Assembly (NCBI RefSeq): GCF_042788235.1
Contig: NZ_JBHZOL010000071.1
Coordinates: forward strand, 89,633-153,632
DNA length: 64,000 nt
Origin: Sphaerothrix epifaneia
GTDB taxonomy: Bacteria; Cyanobacteriota; Cyanobacteriia; Phormidesmidales; Phormidesmidaceae
Direction: 5' to 3'
Shown: in pieces, positions 24,274-33,048 of the stretch
Position numbering within the stretch: the stretch's first letter is position 1
Layout: each line of letters starts with the position of its first letter
The notes under the pieces: generated by a model
Database searches by the model: none
The model's input: only the letters and a program-made list of their open reading frames with translations
Told to the model about the DNA's origin: nothing
Program-made: the position numbers and the translations under genes

Positions 24274-24741
24274 ATGGTTCATCCTTTAGTTCCTCAAATT
24301 ATCGATCTAACCCAGCCGATTGCAGAAGACCTTGGTTTAGAAGTTGTCAGTGCAGTCTTCAAAACCAATCAGTCTCCGCCTGTCTTGCGAATTGACGTGC
24401 GAAATCCGCAGCATGATACCGGATTAGAAGATTGTGAGCGCATGAGTACGGCTTTGGAAGCAGTTTTAGATGCAGCCGACATTATCCCTGATGCTTACGT
24501 GTTAGAAGTTTCTAGCCCAGGCGTCTCAGAAACGCTCGCTAGCGATCGCGACTTTTCTGTTTTTAAAGGGTTTCCGGTTGAAGTGCAGTTGAGCGAACCC
24601 CATCGTGGCAAGCAAACATGGGTGGGTAAGCTCGCCGGACGGGATCAAGACTCTATCTACCTTAATCAAAAAGGTAAAGCGATCGCTCTACCGCGACCTT
24701 TAGTTGAGTGGGTTAAACTCAGCGATCGCTCAGAGGTTTAA
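24274..24741 (+). CDS. rimP: Ribosome maturation factor RimP
   Basis: 155 aa from the ATG at 24274; the frame opens 48 bp earlier but that part runs through the leader hairpin and exceeds the family length. Needed for assembly of the 30S subunit. Seen: LTQPIAEDLGLEVVSAVF, LRIDVRNP, GLEDCERMSTALEAVLDA and the signature YVLEVSSPGVSETLASDRDF, then the C-terminal SH3-like half. First gene of the rimP-nusA-ylxR-infB set, whose order is conserved in bacteria. nusA follows after 91 bp. Confidence 0.94.
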   Translation: MVHPLVPQIIDLTQPIAEDLGLEVVSAVFKTNQSPPVLRIDVRNPQHDTGLEDCERMSTALEAVLDAADIIPDAYVLEVSSPGVSETLASDRDFSVFKGFPVEVQLSEPHRGKQTWVGKLAGRDQDSIYLNQKGKAIALPRPLVEWVKLSDRSEV

Positions 24742-24832
24742 TTCATTTTTTAACTTTATCTAGCTACACATTTACACCCTAACTGACGGCTCACACACAC
24801 TGAAATCGTCAATTTTTTGGAGGTCCTTAGCT

Positions 24833-26317
24833 ATGTCAATGGTCAGCTTACCAAACTTGCAAGTGATGATCGACGAGATCAGTCGCAGCAAGAATCTTCC
24901 TAAACATGCCGTGCAAAATGCTTTGCGCGAAGCTCTGCTCAAAGGCTACGAGCGCTATCGCCGTACCCTCAAAATGGATAGCTCTCAGTTTGACGAAGAG
25001 TATTTTGAAAACTTTGACGTTGAGCTAGATCCCGAAGGCGAAGGTTTCCGGGTAATTGCCACCAAAACCATCGTGGAAGCGGTTGAAGACGCCGATCATC
25101 AAATTGCCCTCTCTGAAGTTCAAGAAGTTGCCCCCGAAGCCCAAATTGGCGAAACCGTACTGCTAGATGTCACCCCCGAACAGCGTGACTTTGGCCGAAT
25201 GGCGGCGATTCAAACCAAGCAGGTACTGGCTCAAAAGCTGCGCGATCAACAGCGCAAAATGATCCAGGAAGAATTCAAAGACTTAGAAGGCACGGTACTG
25301 CAAGCGCGGGTGCTGCGATTTGAGCGCCAATCTGTGATTATGGCGGTCAGCAGCGGCTACGGCCAGCCAGATGTAGAAGCTGAGTTGCTCAAGCGCGATC
25401 AGCTACCTAACGACAATTACCGGGCTAACGCCACCTTTCGGGTGTTACTTAAGCGGGTGTCTGAAGGTTCTCACCGTGGCCCTCAGCTACTAGTTTCTAG
25501 AGCCGATGCAGGTCTAGTCGTTGAACTTTTCTCCACCGAAGTACCCGAAATTGAAGACGAAGTGGTACGGATTGTCGCCGTTGCTCGTGAGGCAAACCCC
25601 CCTTCTCGCTCAGTCGGGCCACGTACTAAGATCGCAGTAGACACGTTAGAGCGCGATGTCGATCCGGTGGGAGCTTGCATTGGTGCTAGGGGTTCGCGGA
25701 TTCAGGTAGTTGTCAACGAACTGCGAGGCGAAAAAATTGACGTAATTCGCTGGTCGCCTGATCCGGCCACCTATATTTCTAATGCGCTTAGCCCAGCCCG
25801 TGTAGACGAAGTTCGCCTGGTTAACCCCGAAGAGCGGCAAGCTCATGTCTTAGTACCGGAAGATCAGCTCAGCCTAGCAATTGGCCGCGAGGGGCAAAAT
25901 GTACGCCTAGCGGCTCGGCTGACAGGCTGGAAAATTGATATTAAAGATTCTGCTAAGTATGACTATGAAGCAGAAGCCCGCAAGCTAGAAGAACAAGCTG
26001 CGATCGCCGCCGCCAAACGCGCCGAAGAGGAAGCCAGACAAGCCGCAGAAGCGGCAGAGGCGGCGGCCCTTGAAGCAGAACTTGCGGCTGAAGCTGATGA
26101 CGAGATAGCTGATGACGAGATAGAAGCAGAGATGAGCGAAGAATCAGCGATCGCCGTAGCTACGGATCAAGCAATGGAAACGGAGATCGTCGACGACGAT
26201 GATGGCGACGATGAAACTGAGGAGGTAGAAGCGGCAGCAAATTTAGCCCCTTCTGATAGCGAATCTACTGAGGCCGATTTTGTTGACGAAGACAGCGACG
26301 ACGACGATGAAACCTAA
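24833..26317 (+). CDS. nusA: Transcription termination/antitermination factor NusA
   Basis: 494 aa. N-terminal RNA-polymerase-binding domain (to about 130), S1 domain (about 134-200, GTVLQARVLRFERQSVIMAV), and two KH domains with DPVGACIGARGSRIQVVVNE and LSLAIGREGQNVRLAARLTG. As in other cyanobacteria there are no C-terminal AR repeats; instead the last 115 residues are a low-complexity Ala/Glu/Asp tail (E-E-A-R-Q-A-A pattern, then runs of Asp). GGAGG lies 9 bp before ATG 24833. Binds RNA polymerase and paused transcripts. Its last 11 bp overlap ylxR. Confidence 0.95.
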   Translation: MSMVSLPNLQVMIDEISRSKNLPKHAVQNALREALLKGYERYRRTLKMDSSQFDEEYFENFDVELDPEGEGFRVIATKTIVEAVEDADHQIALSEVQEVAPEAQIGETVLLDVTPEQRDFGRMAAIQTKQVLAQKLRDQQRKMIQEEFKDLEGTVLQARVLRFERQSVIMAVSSGYGQPDVEAELLKRDQLPNDNYRANATFRVLLKRVSEGSHRGPQLLVSRADAGLVVELFSTEVPEIEDEVVRIVAVAREANPPSRSVGPRTKIAVDTLERDVDPVGACIGARGSRIQVVVNELRGEKIDVIRWSPDPATYISNALSPARVDEVRLVNPEERQAHVLVPEDQLSLAIGREGQNVRLAARLTGWKIDIKDSAKYDYEAEARKLEEQAAIAAAKRAEEEARQAAEAAEAAALEAELAAEADDEIADDEIEAEMSEESAIAVATDQAMETEIVDDDDGDDETEEVEAAANLAPSDSESTEADFVDEDSDDDDET

Positions 26318-26570
26318 TTATCGACGCTGCCTAAGCTGTCGTCGAGTTGACCATCGTGACAACCTTTGGCGCATCGTGCGAGTGCATCCCACTCGCCAGG
26401 TACAATTAGATCAGGGTATGGGTCGTTCAGCCTATCTTTGCCCCCAGGCGTCTTGCCTCCAAGCCGCCCAGAAAAAAAATCGCTTAGGGCGATCGCTGCG
26501 AACATCCGTTCCTCCGGAAATTTATGTCACTCTGCAGCAAAGATTAGCGTCGCCAGTAGGGGCTGTATAG
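26307..26570 (+). CDS. ylxR: YlxR-family RNA-binding protein
   Basis: 87 aa from the ATG at 26307, which overlaps the nusA stop by 11 bp; the frame opens 27 bp earlier but family members begin at this MKPNYRRCLSCRR. Seen: RRCLSCR at the N-terminus, then GRSAYLCPQASCL and a basic KKNRLGRSLR segment, the pattern of DUF448/YlxR. Family members bind RNA and, in some bacteria, act as nucleoid-associated or RNase P-linked regulators. Place between nusA and infB is conserved. Confidence 0.9.
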   Translation: MKPNYRRCLSCRRVDHRDNLWRIVRVHPTRQVQLDQGMGRSAYLCPQASCLQAAQKKNRLGRSLRTSVPPEIYVTLQQRLASPVGAV

Positions 26571-26908
26571 GTTCGTTAGGCAAAAAAAGCGTTTACTATT
26601 TGAGGAGATAAACGCAGCCTGAATGCCTTGCTGTTTGAGCAAGCCCAGCGGCGCGATGTCTGGTTCTATTTCACAGGTGTCGTTTTCTTCTAAACTAGCT
26701 GTCTAAAACGAATTTTGAATCCCCCGCTAAACTCATTATTAGGGCAGAGGCGAGGGGAGACATTACCTTACGAGCTTCTGGCCTGTTATGCTGAAGGTCC
26801 TTAAAACGGAATAAGGAGTTGAATGACAATTAGCTTTTAGTTCGCAATTGTAGGACTCAGAGAGCGGTAAACCATGATGCGATAACAAGATTATTGAGAG
26901 GGAATTGG
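26571..26908 (+). other. Spacer between ylxR and infB
   Basis: 338 bp without a gene. A hairpin GCGTTTA, 13-nt loop, TAAACGC lies at 26589-26615, starting 19 bp after the ylxR stop; no T-run follows. GAGAGGGA before 26909 is the infB ribosome-binding site. The rest may hold an infB promoter, not identifiable with confidence. Confidence 0.4.
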
Positions 26909-29900
26909 ATGAACAACGCCAAGGTTAGGATATACGAGTTGTCAAAGGAGCTTAACCTAGATAATAAAGACATTTTGGCGATATGCGATCGCCTCAACAT
27001 ATCGGCGAAAAGCCATAGCAGCACCATTACTGAAGAAGAAGCGAGTCAAATTCGCTCGGCTGCTAGTAAATATTCACCCAGTGCAGTCACATCAGGGCAA
27101 AGCTCAGCAAAACTGAGCAAGCCTACCCGACAAAAAAATGGTGCCCAACGACCTGTGCGCAAGCAGCAAATTTTAGAAATTCGCCACAGCCGTTCTGGCC
27201 CCATACCCCCTAAAGCGACTGATGATATGCGTCCTCCTGAACGGCCCAAACCAACGGCACCCGTTAGTTCAAATGCAGCCGAACGAGTAGAAGCTGTAGC
27301 CTCGTCACCCAGTCGTCCGGTGGCTCGTCCCATTTCCCCCAAACCTAAACAGCCCGACAATCGAGAAACTGAGGCAACCGCGTTAAGTTCGCCGCCTACC
27401 CCCCCTCCCAGCAAACCAACCGCATCAGCGCCCGCTAGACCTGAGCAGGCTCCAAAGCAGCGGCCTCAGCTAGTCAGACCGCCAAGTCGTTCTGCCAATG
27501 AGGCTGCTGAGTCTATCCCTGAAGCGCCCGTCGAACCAGCCGCCAAGCAGCCAGAGTCTTCTGTCGAACTGCTGACGCCACCTCGACCCCAACGGCCCAA
27601 ACGGGTAGAGGCTCCTAGCCGTCCTACGCCTGTTGATGAAGACAGCCGCTCAGAAGGCAGTCCAGATAGAGAAACTGCCCAGCTCAAACCCAAGCCTGAG
27701 CTGAAACGGCCCAAGCCGAAGCGACCCAGTCGTTCTGAAGATGCTGATGTAGAAACTGATTCTGATTCTGAAGAAACCAGTTCGCCGACAGAAATCAAAG
27801 ACGACGCTGATCAGCCCATTCTGCGTCGGCCCACGCCACCGCGCACGAGTAAGCGCAAAGAACGCGAAGAAGACGATGAGCAAGAAATGCGTCGCGCCAG
27901 TAAAGTCACTAAGGCCAAACGGCGATCGCAGCCTGTGCTTGACGACGAAGACGAAGACCTCGCTGAGGTGATCGATGCGGGTCAGGCAGCGGCTGATATG
28001 GCTCCTTCTCAGCTAAGCGTGTCCTTAGCGCGTCCGCCCAAGCCCAAGTCGGCGCGGCCTACCAGCCAACCCAAGCCAGCAGCGGCGAAAAATCGCAAAC
28101 CCACGTTTTCAAAAGAATCCAGTCGCAATCAGCGGCGCGATCGCCAGCAAGATAACCAACCCCAACGGCCTGAGCGCATTGTCGTCACGACTGGACTCAC
28201 GGTTAACGAACTAGCCGACAAAATTATGGTGGCCGATACCGAAATTATTCGGTTCTTGTTTATCAAAGGCATTGCCACCAATGTCAACCAGACTCTCGAC
28301 ATCCCCACTATCGAAATGGTGGCTGAAGAGTACGAAGTCGAGGTAGAAACGGCTGAAGTCGAATCTGAAGCCCGCAAGGTAACAGAAATGCTCGCTGTGG
28401 AAGACCTCGAAAATCTAGAGCGCCGTCCTCCCGTGGTAACCATCATGGGGCACGTAGACCACGGCAAAACCACGCTTTTAGACTCCATTCGTAAAACCAA
28501 AGTCGCTCAGGGTGAAGCCGGGGGGATTACCCAGCATATTGGTGCCTACCACGTCGATATCGACCACAACGGCGATTCTCAGCAAATCGTCTTTTTAGAC
28601 ACCCCCGGTCACGAAGCCTTCACCGCTATGCGGGCTAGGGGAACCCGAGTAACCGATATTGCTATCTTGGTCGTCGCGGCAGATGATGGCGTCAGACCGC
28701 AGACGATTGAAGCCATCAGCCACGCCAAAGCTGCCGAAGTACCGCTGTTGGTGGCTATCAACAAGATCGACAAAGAGGCCGCCCAGCCCGACCGGGTGAA
28801 GCAAGAACTCATGGAACACGGCCTAGTCCCTGAAGAATGGGGCGGTGACACGATTATGGTGCCCGTCAGTGCTTTGCAGGGAGAACACCTAGACGACCTG
28901 TTGGAAATGATTCTGCTGGTGGCCGAGGTTGAAGATCTCCACGCCAATCCTAATCGGCCTGCTAAGGGCACGGTGATTGAAGCCAACCTAGACAAGGCTC
29001 GTGGCCCAGTGGCAACGCTGCTGGTACAAAACGGTACCTTGCGAGTCGGCGATTCTATCGTCGTTGGTTCCGTCTTTGGTAAAGTGCGCGCCATGATTGA
29101 CGATCGCGGCAACCGAGTCGAGGCAGCAACGCCTTCTTTTGCGGTTGAGGTGTTGGGTCTAAACGACGTCCCAGCAGCCGGAGACGAGTTTGACGTCTTT
29201 AAGGATGAGAAAGTAGCCCGTGCTACTGCCAACAGCCGTGCCGATACCCAGCGCCAGTCACGCCTACAACAGGCAATGGCATCTCGCCGGATTACCCTCA
29301 ACAGTTTGTCTGCCCAAGCTCAAGAAGGCGACCTCAAAGAGCTAAACCTCTTGCTGAAGGCAGACGTACAAGGGTCTCTAGAAGCCATTTTGGGCGCTCT
29401 ACAGCAGCTACCCCAAGATGAGGTGCAAATCCGCGTCTTGCTAGCGGCTCCAGGTGAAATTAGCGAAACCGATGTGGATCTGGCCGCAGCGAGTGGCGCT
29501 GTCATTATCGGCTTCAACACGACCCTGGCTCCAGGTGCGCGTCAAGCCGCCGATCGCGCGGGGGTAGATGTCCGCGACTATGAAGTGATCTACAAGCTGC
29601 TTGACGACGTTCAAGGGGCGATGGAAGGTTTGCTCGAACCAGAACTCGTCGAAGAACCGTTGGGTCAAGTGGAAGTACGGGCTGTCTTTCCGCTGCGTAA
29701 GGGCACAGTGGCAGGTTCTTATGTGCAGTCAGGTAAGGTAACGCGTAACTGTCGCATCCGGGTGATGAGAAGGGGTGAGGTCATCTTTGAAGGCAACCTC
29801 GACTCGCTCAAGCGGATGAAGGAAGATGTCAAGGAGGTTAATGCGGGCTTTGAGTGTGGTATTGGTGTCGATAGCTTCAACGGCTGGGAAGAAGGAGACA

Positions 29901-29953
29901 CAATTGAAGCCTTCCGCCTGGTGTCGAAGCGTCGCACTCTAGCAATGGCTTAA
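26909..29953 (+). CDS. infB: Translation initiation factor IF-2
   Basis: 1014 aa from ATG 26909 (GAGAGGGA just upstream; an upstream in-frame TTG is less likely). N-terminal IF2_N motif MNNAKVRIYELSKELNL, then about 370 residues of Pro/Ser/Lys/Glu-rich disordered sequence, second IF2_N-type segment (GLTVNELADKIMVADTEIIR), and the GTPase domain with G1 GHVDHGKTT at about 514, G3 DTPGHEAF, G4 NKID. C-terminal domains bind fMet-tRNA (ending GDTIEAFRLVSKRRTL). The long linker is typical of cyanobacterial IF-2. Confidence 0.97.
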   Translation: MNNAKVRIYELSKELNLDNKDILAICDRLNISAKSHSSTITEEEASQIRSAASKYSPSAVTSGQSSAKLSKPTRQKNGAQRPVRKQQILEIRHSRSGPIPPKATDDMRPPERPKPTAPVSSNAAERVEAVASSPSRPVARPISPKPKQPDNRETEATALSSPPTPPPSKPTASAPARPEQAPKQRPQLVRPPSRSANEAAESIPEAPVEPAAKQPESSVELLTPPRPQRPKRVEAPSRPTPVDEDSRSEGSPDRETAQLKPKPELKRPKPKRPSRSEDADVETDSDSEETSSPTEIKDDADQPILRRPTPPRTSKRKEREEDDEQEMRRASKVTKAKRRSQPVLDDEDEDLAEVIDAGQAAADMAPSQLSVSLARPPKPKSARPTSQPKPAAAKNRKPTFSKESSRNQRRDRQQDNQPQRPERIVVTTGLTVNELADKIMVADTEIIRFLFIKGIATNVNQTLDIPTIEMVAEEYEVEVETAEVESEARKVTEMLAVEDLENLERRPPVVTIMGHVDHGKTTLLDSIRKTKVAQGEAGGITQHIGAYHVDIDHNGDSQQIVFLDTPGHEAFTAMRARGTRVTDIAILVVAADDGVRPQTIEAISHAKAAEVPLLVAINKIDKEAAQPDRVKQELMEHGLVPEEWGGDTIMVPVSALQGEHLDDLLEMILLVAEVEDLHANPNRPAKGTVIEANLDKARGPVATLLVQNGTLRVGDSIVVGSVFGKVRAMIDDRGNRVEAATPSFAVEVLGLNDVPAAGDEFDVFKDEKVARATANSRADTQRQSRLQQAMASRRITLNSLSAQAQEGDLKELNLLLKADVQGSLEAILGALQQLPQDEVQIRVLLAAPGEISETDVDLAAASGAVIIGFNTTLAPGARQAADRAGVDVRDYEVIYKLLDDVQGAMEGLLEPELVEEPLGQVEVRAVFPLRKGTVAGSYVQSGKVTRNCRIRVMRRGEVIFEGNLDSLKRMKEDVKEVNAGFECGIGVDSFNGWEEGDTIEAFRLVSKRRTLAMA

Positions 29954-29959
29954 AGCACG

Positions 29960-31375
29960 ATGGGTTCCTTTCGACGCGATCCTTACCTGTGGGTACACTT
30001 CGCCGGATTAGCAGCGTTGCCGCTATTCTTAGACATTTGCTTGCTAGGACTGGCGGCAGGCTATCCGGTGATGCCCGTTTGGTTAGAGATGGCACTGTTG
30101 TTAGGAATCGGCATTCTTCCAGTTTTATGGATGCAGTGGCAGCGTCCGTTTTACATCTTTAGCTTGCTAGCGGTGGCGGTTAAGCCAGAGCAGCTTAGCG
30201 AAGAAAGACGACGAATGCTGCCGCTGTTTCAATCTCCTCAAGTTAAGCTTTTGACTGGCTTGGGCGCGATTGTCTGGGGTTGGGTTTTGTGGCAGGTGTA
30301 CTGCCTCGCCCCGATCGCCGCAACGATCACGCCTTTTAACAATCACCTGACAGGTTTAGGAGTAGCGGCTGTTGCTTTTTTGGGGAGCAATCTGTTTTTA
30401 CAGGTGCCACTGAGCGTTTTACGCGTGTTGTGGGTGAGCGAGCAAAAGCTAGCCAGTGTGACGCCTTTACCAGCAGCGGCGATCGCCCAAAATTTCACTA
30501 TCTTAGGTCTACGCCTTAAGCAAATCTTGCCAGAGTTGCAGCCTCAATCTGCTGCGATCGCCGCGCCACCCCAGCCAGCGATCGCAGACGACTCTCCCGA
30601 TCTCGCCACTGTAGAGGCAGGCGCAGCCCCCCCAACCGATGAGCAAGCCCCTAAAACAGCCAGTGAACAGGCAGCTTTAACCCTTGAGGATGAAGCAACC
30701 GACGCAACCTTAGAAGCCGCTGAAGGGGTGTCGTCCACCGAAGGGCAGGCAGAAGCGGAGACTGGGGTTATAGATACCCCTGAGGCCGACCCCGACCTGG
30801 CCGAAACGGAAACAGACGAATTGGCAGAAAAAGCAGGGGCGGACGCCGATCTAAGCGCTGAGGCGGCGGACGCTGACGCCGTGGCCGATCCGGTGGTTTT
30901 ATCACCTTCTGAAGGGCAAGCTGAGGCGGAAGCCGTTCCCCTCGCCGCCGACACCAACGTTTCTGACTTGGCTGCAACCAGTAGCCAGCCGCCAGCAGAT
31001 ACACCAGCAGCGCTGGAAGAGACGGCGGCTGATGCCCCTGAGCCTGACGTTACAGCGGCGGCAACGTCAGCAGATAATTCGGTAGTGTTGTCGCCTTCTG
31101 AAGGTCAGGCAGAAGTGGAAGCGGTTGACCTAGAAGCAGCAGCCGAAGACGCTGTCGCTGAAGAGGCACCAGAAGCGTCTGTAAAGCTAGCAGACCCCCC
31201 TGAACCGGAGGCTGGCGAGGCAACGCCGGAGACAGAAGCAACCCCAACGGTGGCAGACGTTGTCGATGATGAAAATCCGGTGGTTCTATCTCCTTCTGAG
31301 GGGCAAGCAGAGGTGGAAACGGTTGATTTAGAAGACAAAGCTGACGCCGCAGATACCGAAACGACTGAGGCTTAG
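29960..31375 (+). CDS. Low-complexity-tail membrane protein
   Basis: 471 aa. Residues 1-190 hold four hydrophobic helices (about 12-34, 40-58, 96-118, 130-150). Residues 195-471 are an acidic Ala/Glu/Asp/Pro tail, likely disordered and cytoplasmic. Four imperfect copies of a motif around SEGQAE-E recur in the tail: about 257-268 (SSTEGQAEAE), 312-326, 375-392 and 441-458 (VVLSPSEGQAEVE-VDLE). This agrees with a cyanobacterial family named for such a low-complexity tail. Function unknown. ATG lies only 6 bp after the infB stop, so it is probably in the same operon. Confidence 0.82.
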   Translation: MGSFRRDPYLWVHFAGLAALPLFLDICLLGLAAGYPVMPVWLEMALLLGIGILPVLWMQWQRPFYIFSLLAVAVKPEQLSEERRRMLPLFQSPQVKLLTGLGAIVWGWVLWQVYCLAPIAATITPFNNHLTGLGVAAVAFLGSNLFLQVPLSVLRVLWVSEQKLASVTPLPAAAIAQNFTILGLRLKQILPELQPQSAAIAAPPQPAIADDSPDLATVEAGAAPPTDEQAPKTASEQAALTLEDEATDATLEAAEGVSSTEGQAEAETGVIDTPEADPDLAETETDELAEKAGADADLSAEAADADAVADPVVLSPSEGQAEAEAVPLAADTNVSDLAATSSQPPADTPAALEETAADAPEPDVTAAATSADNSVVLSPSEGQAEVEAVDLEAAAEDAVAEEAPEASVKLADPPEPEAGEATPETEATPTVADVVDDENPVVLSPSEGQAEVETVDLEDKADAADTETTEA

Positions 31376-31567
31376 TTGCTGCGGCTAAAAAGTTAATCAG
31401 TTGCTTAAGATTCTGTGGTGAGTGTCACAGTCTCAGTTTGGAGTCTGCGTTAAGCTAGGGGTGTCAAGCGGGCGATCGCCTGTTTTCAGACCATTTTCTG
31501 CCGAGGGGCATGTCTGAATTGAGTTGTTCCAATTATAAGGAGTGCTGAGTAAGCACTGAGAAATTCT

Positions 31568-31768
31568 ATGGCAGGTTCATCCTTTTCCCTACAAGAATCC
31601 TTTGCAGAGGATGCACAAATTTGGCAGAGCCTCAAGCAGGCGATCGCCAACAGTTCTGGCTTTCAGCGATGGCAATCTGAGCAAAACACTCAAACCTTTC
31701 AGCGTCTGCCGCTAGATCAGCAGGTACGTCGCTATCTACGTGAGACATTAGAAACGCTGGCTTATTAA
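31568..31768 (+). CDS. Small conserved-type hypothetical, 66 aa
   Basis: Begins MAGSSFSLQESFAEDAQIW; ends LDQQVRRYLRETLETLAY. Soluble, helical, with conserved-looking Trp and aromatic residues (QIWQSLKQAIANSSGFQRW). I recall similar small proteins in many cyanobacteria but no function. ATG start; the leader AAGGAG lies about 30 bp upstream, so the ribosome-binding site is weak. A clear terminator follows at 31784. Confidence 0.75.
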   Translation: MAGSSFSLQESFAEDAQIWQSLKQAIANSSGFQRWQSEQNTQTFQRLPLDQQVRRYLRETLETLAY

Positions 31769-31783
31769 AAGCTCAGCAACAGG

Positions 31784-31813
31784 GCGGTTCTGCAAAAGAG
31801 CCGCTCTCTTTTT
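31784..31813 (+). terminator. Terminator after the 66-aa gene
   Basis: GCGGTTCT, loop GCAAA, AGAGCCGC (8-bp stem with one G-T pair) followed by TCTCTTTTT, 15 bp after the stop codon. Confidence 0.85.
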
Positions 31814-31917
31814 AGCGCTTTTAGCATCGGGTTATGAGATCGAGCAGGTACTCTGAATCTTCGCCACAAAAACTTATGACGAGCCAGCCGATCTGCTAGC
31901 GTTTTGATCGACGGCGT

Positions 31918-32018
31918 CTATCGCTAAAGCAAAAATCAGAAGACAAAATCAAAGGTTTGCTACCAGTGGTTTTTAGCCCTTCAAGCGTCTCAACTTGAGG
32001 AGCTAAAGCTATAACCCT
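31918..32018 (-). repeat. Dispersed intergenic repeat, copy I
   Basis: On the minus strand: TTATAGCTTTAGCTCC, AGTTGAGACGCTTGAAGGGC, GGTAGCAAACC, GTCTTCTG and TTTAGCGATAG. More diverged core than most copies. It takes up much of the 356-bp spacer 31769-32124, which otherwise holds only the terminator above. Confidence 0.65.
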
Positions 32019-32124
32019 TGTCTATCAAACAAGCTAGCACGAGCTGGTTTCAGATTTTGCAACTTGGGTGACAACCTCCGGTAGAGTTGCCAGACTGAGG
32101 ATGTCGAACTGAGTCTTTACGCTT

Positions 32125-33018
32125 ATGCCGTTAAGTTTTAGCGCTAAATCCACCCGTCTACTGGTTCCTGTTCTCAGCCTGCTGGCGCTGGTGAGCTGTA
32201 GTGCAGCCAACGTGACCAGTGAAATCGCCTCTGAAGAAATGGCCGCTGATGCCCCCGCAGCGTCACAAGCCGCGCCAGCAGAAGGGTCGGCTGCCCTGCT
32301 AGCAGATACCACCGCTGCCCCAGCCGCCCAACCGCGCCTCGCCAAGCGGGCCAACCTATCGCTGACCGTCGATTCGGCTGAGCAAACCGCCGAAAAAGTA
32401 TCGCAAATTATGCAAACGCAGCAAGGCGATTTGCTTTCACTCCAAGACCAGCAGCCCCAAAGTTTAGGCGATCGCCATCAAGTTTTTATTCAATTGCGGG
32501 TGCCTCAGGCTCAGCTAGACACGACCCTCAACGCCCTTAAAGCGCTGGGTACCGTAGAAAATCAGGCGATCGCGGCAGAAGATGTCTCGAATCAGTTGGT
32601 AGATTTGGCGGCGCGGCTACGCAACTTGCGTAAGTCTGAAGAATCGCTGCTAAAAATTATGGAGCGCACCGGGTCGATTGCCGAAGTGCTGGAAGTATCG
32701 CGCGAACTCAGTACAGTGCGTCAGTCGATTGAGCAAATAGACGCTCAGCAAAAAGCGCTGCAAAATCGCGTTGCTTATGCCATTGTCGATCTCAGCCTGA
32801 TTGAAGCGGTTCCAGCTACGCCCACCTCACGACCGCTCCCCGAAAAGCTGGGTACCACCTGGCAAACAGCCACCCGTTCAGTGAGTGGCTTTACCGTTGG
32901 TCTGCTGCAAATTGGCCTCTGGTTGTTGGCCTACAGCCCTTATGTCGTCGTGATTGCGATCGCGGCGGTTCTCGGCTATCGTTTCTACCACCGCTCTGAA
33001 ACGTCGGCCAAACCTTAG
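32125..33018 (+). CDS. DUF4349 lipoprotein
   Basis: 297 aa. Signal with lipobox LALVSC (Cys at about 26), Ala/Pro/Glu-rich linker, then a DUF4349 domain: KRANLSLTVDSAEQTAEKV, FIQLRVPQAQLDTTLNALKA, LGTVENQAIAAEDVSNQLVD, LEVSRELSTVRQSIEQIDAQ (a coiled coil), VAYAIVDLSLIEA. A C-terminal transmembrane helix (LLQIGLWLLAYSPYVVVIAI) and a short basic tail follow. Family role unknown; it is an envelope protein probably anchored at both ends. ATG at 32125 in a leader rich in TTTACGCTT; no strong Shine-Dalgarno. Confidence 0.87.
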   Translation: MPLSFSAKSTRLLVPVLSLLALVSCSAANVTSEIASEEMAADAPAASQAAPAEGSAALLADTTAAPAAQPRLAKRANLSLTVDSAEQTAEKVSQIMQTQQGDLLSLQDQQPQSLGDRHQVFIQLRVPQAQLDTTLNALKALGTVENQAIAAEDVSNQLVDLAARLRNLRKSEESLLKIMERTGSIAEVLEVSRELSTVRQSIEQIDAQQKALQNRVAYAIVDLSLIEAVPATPTSRPLPEKLGTTWQTATRSVSGFTVGLLQIGLWLLAYSPYVVVIAIAAVLGYRFYHRSETSAKP

Positions 33019-33048
33019 GCAGCGCACACCCCGCTTTGCCCTGCCCCC

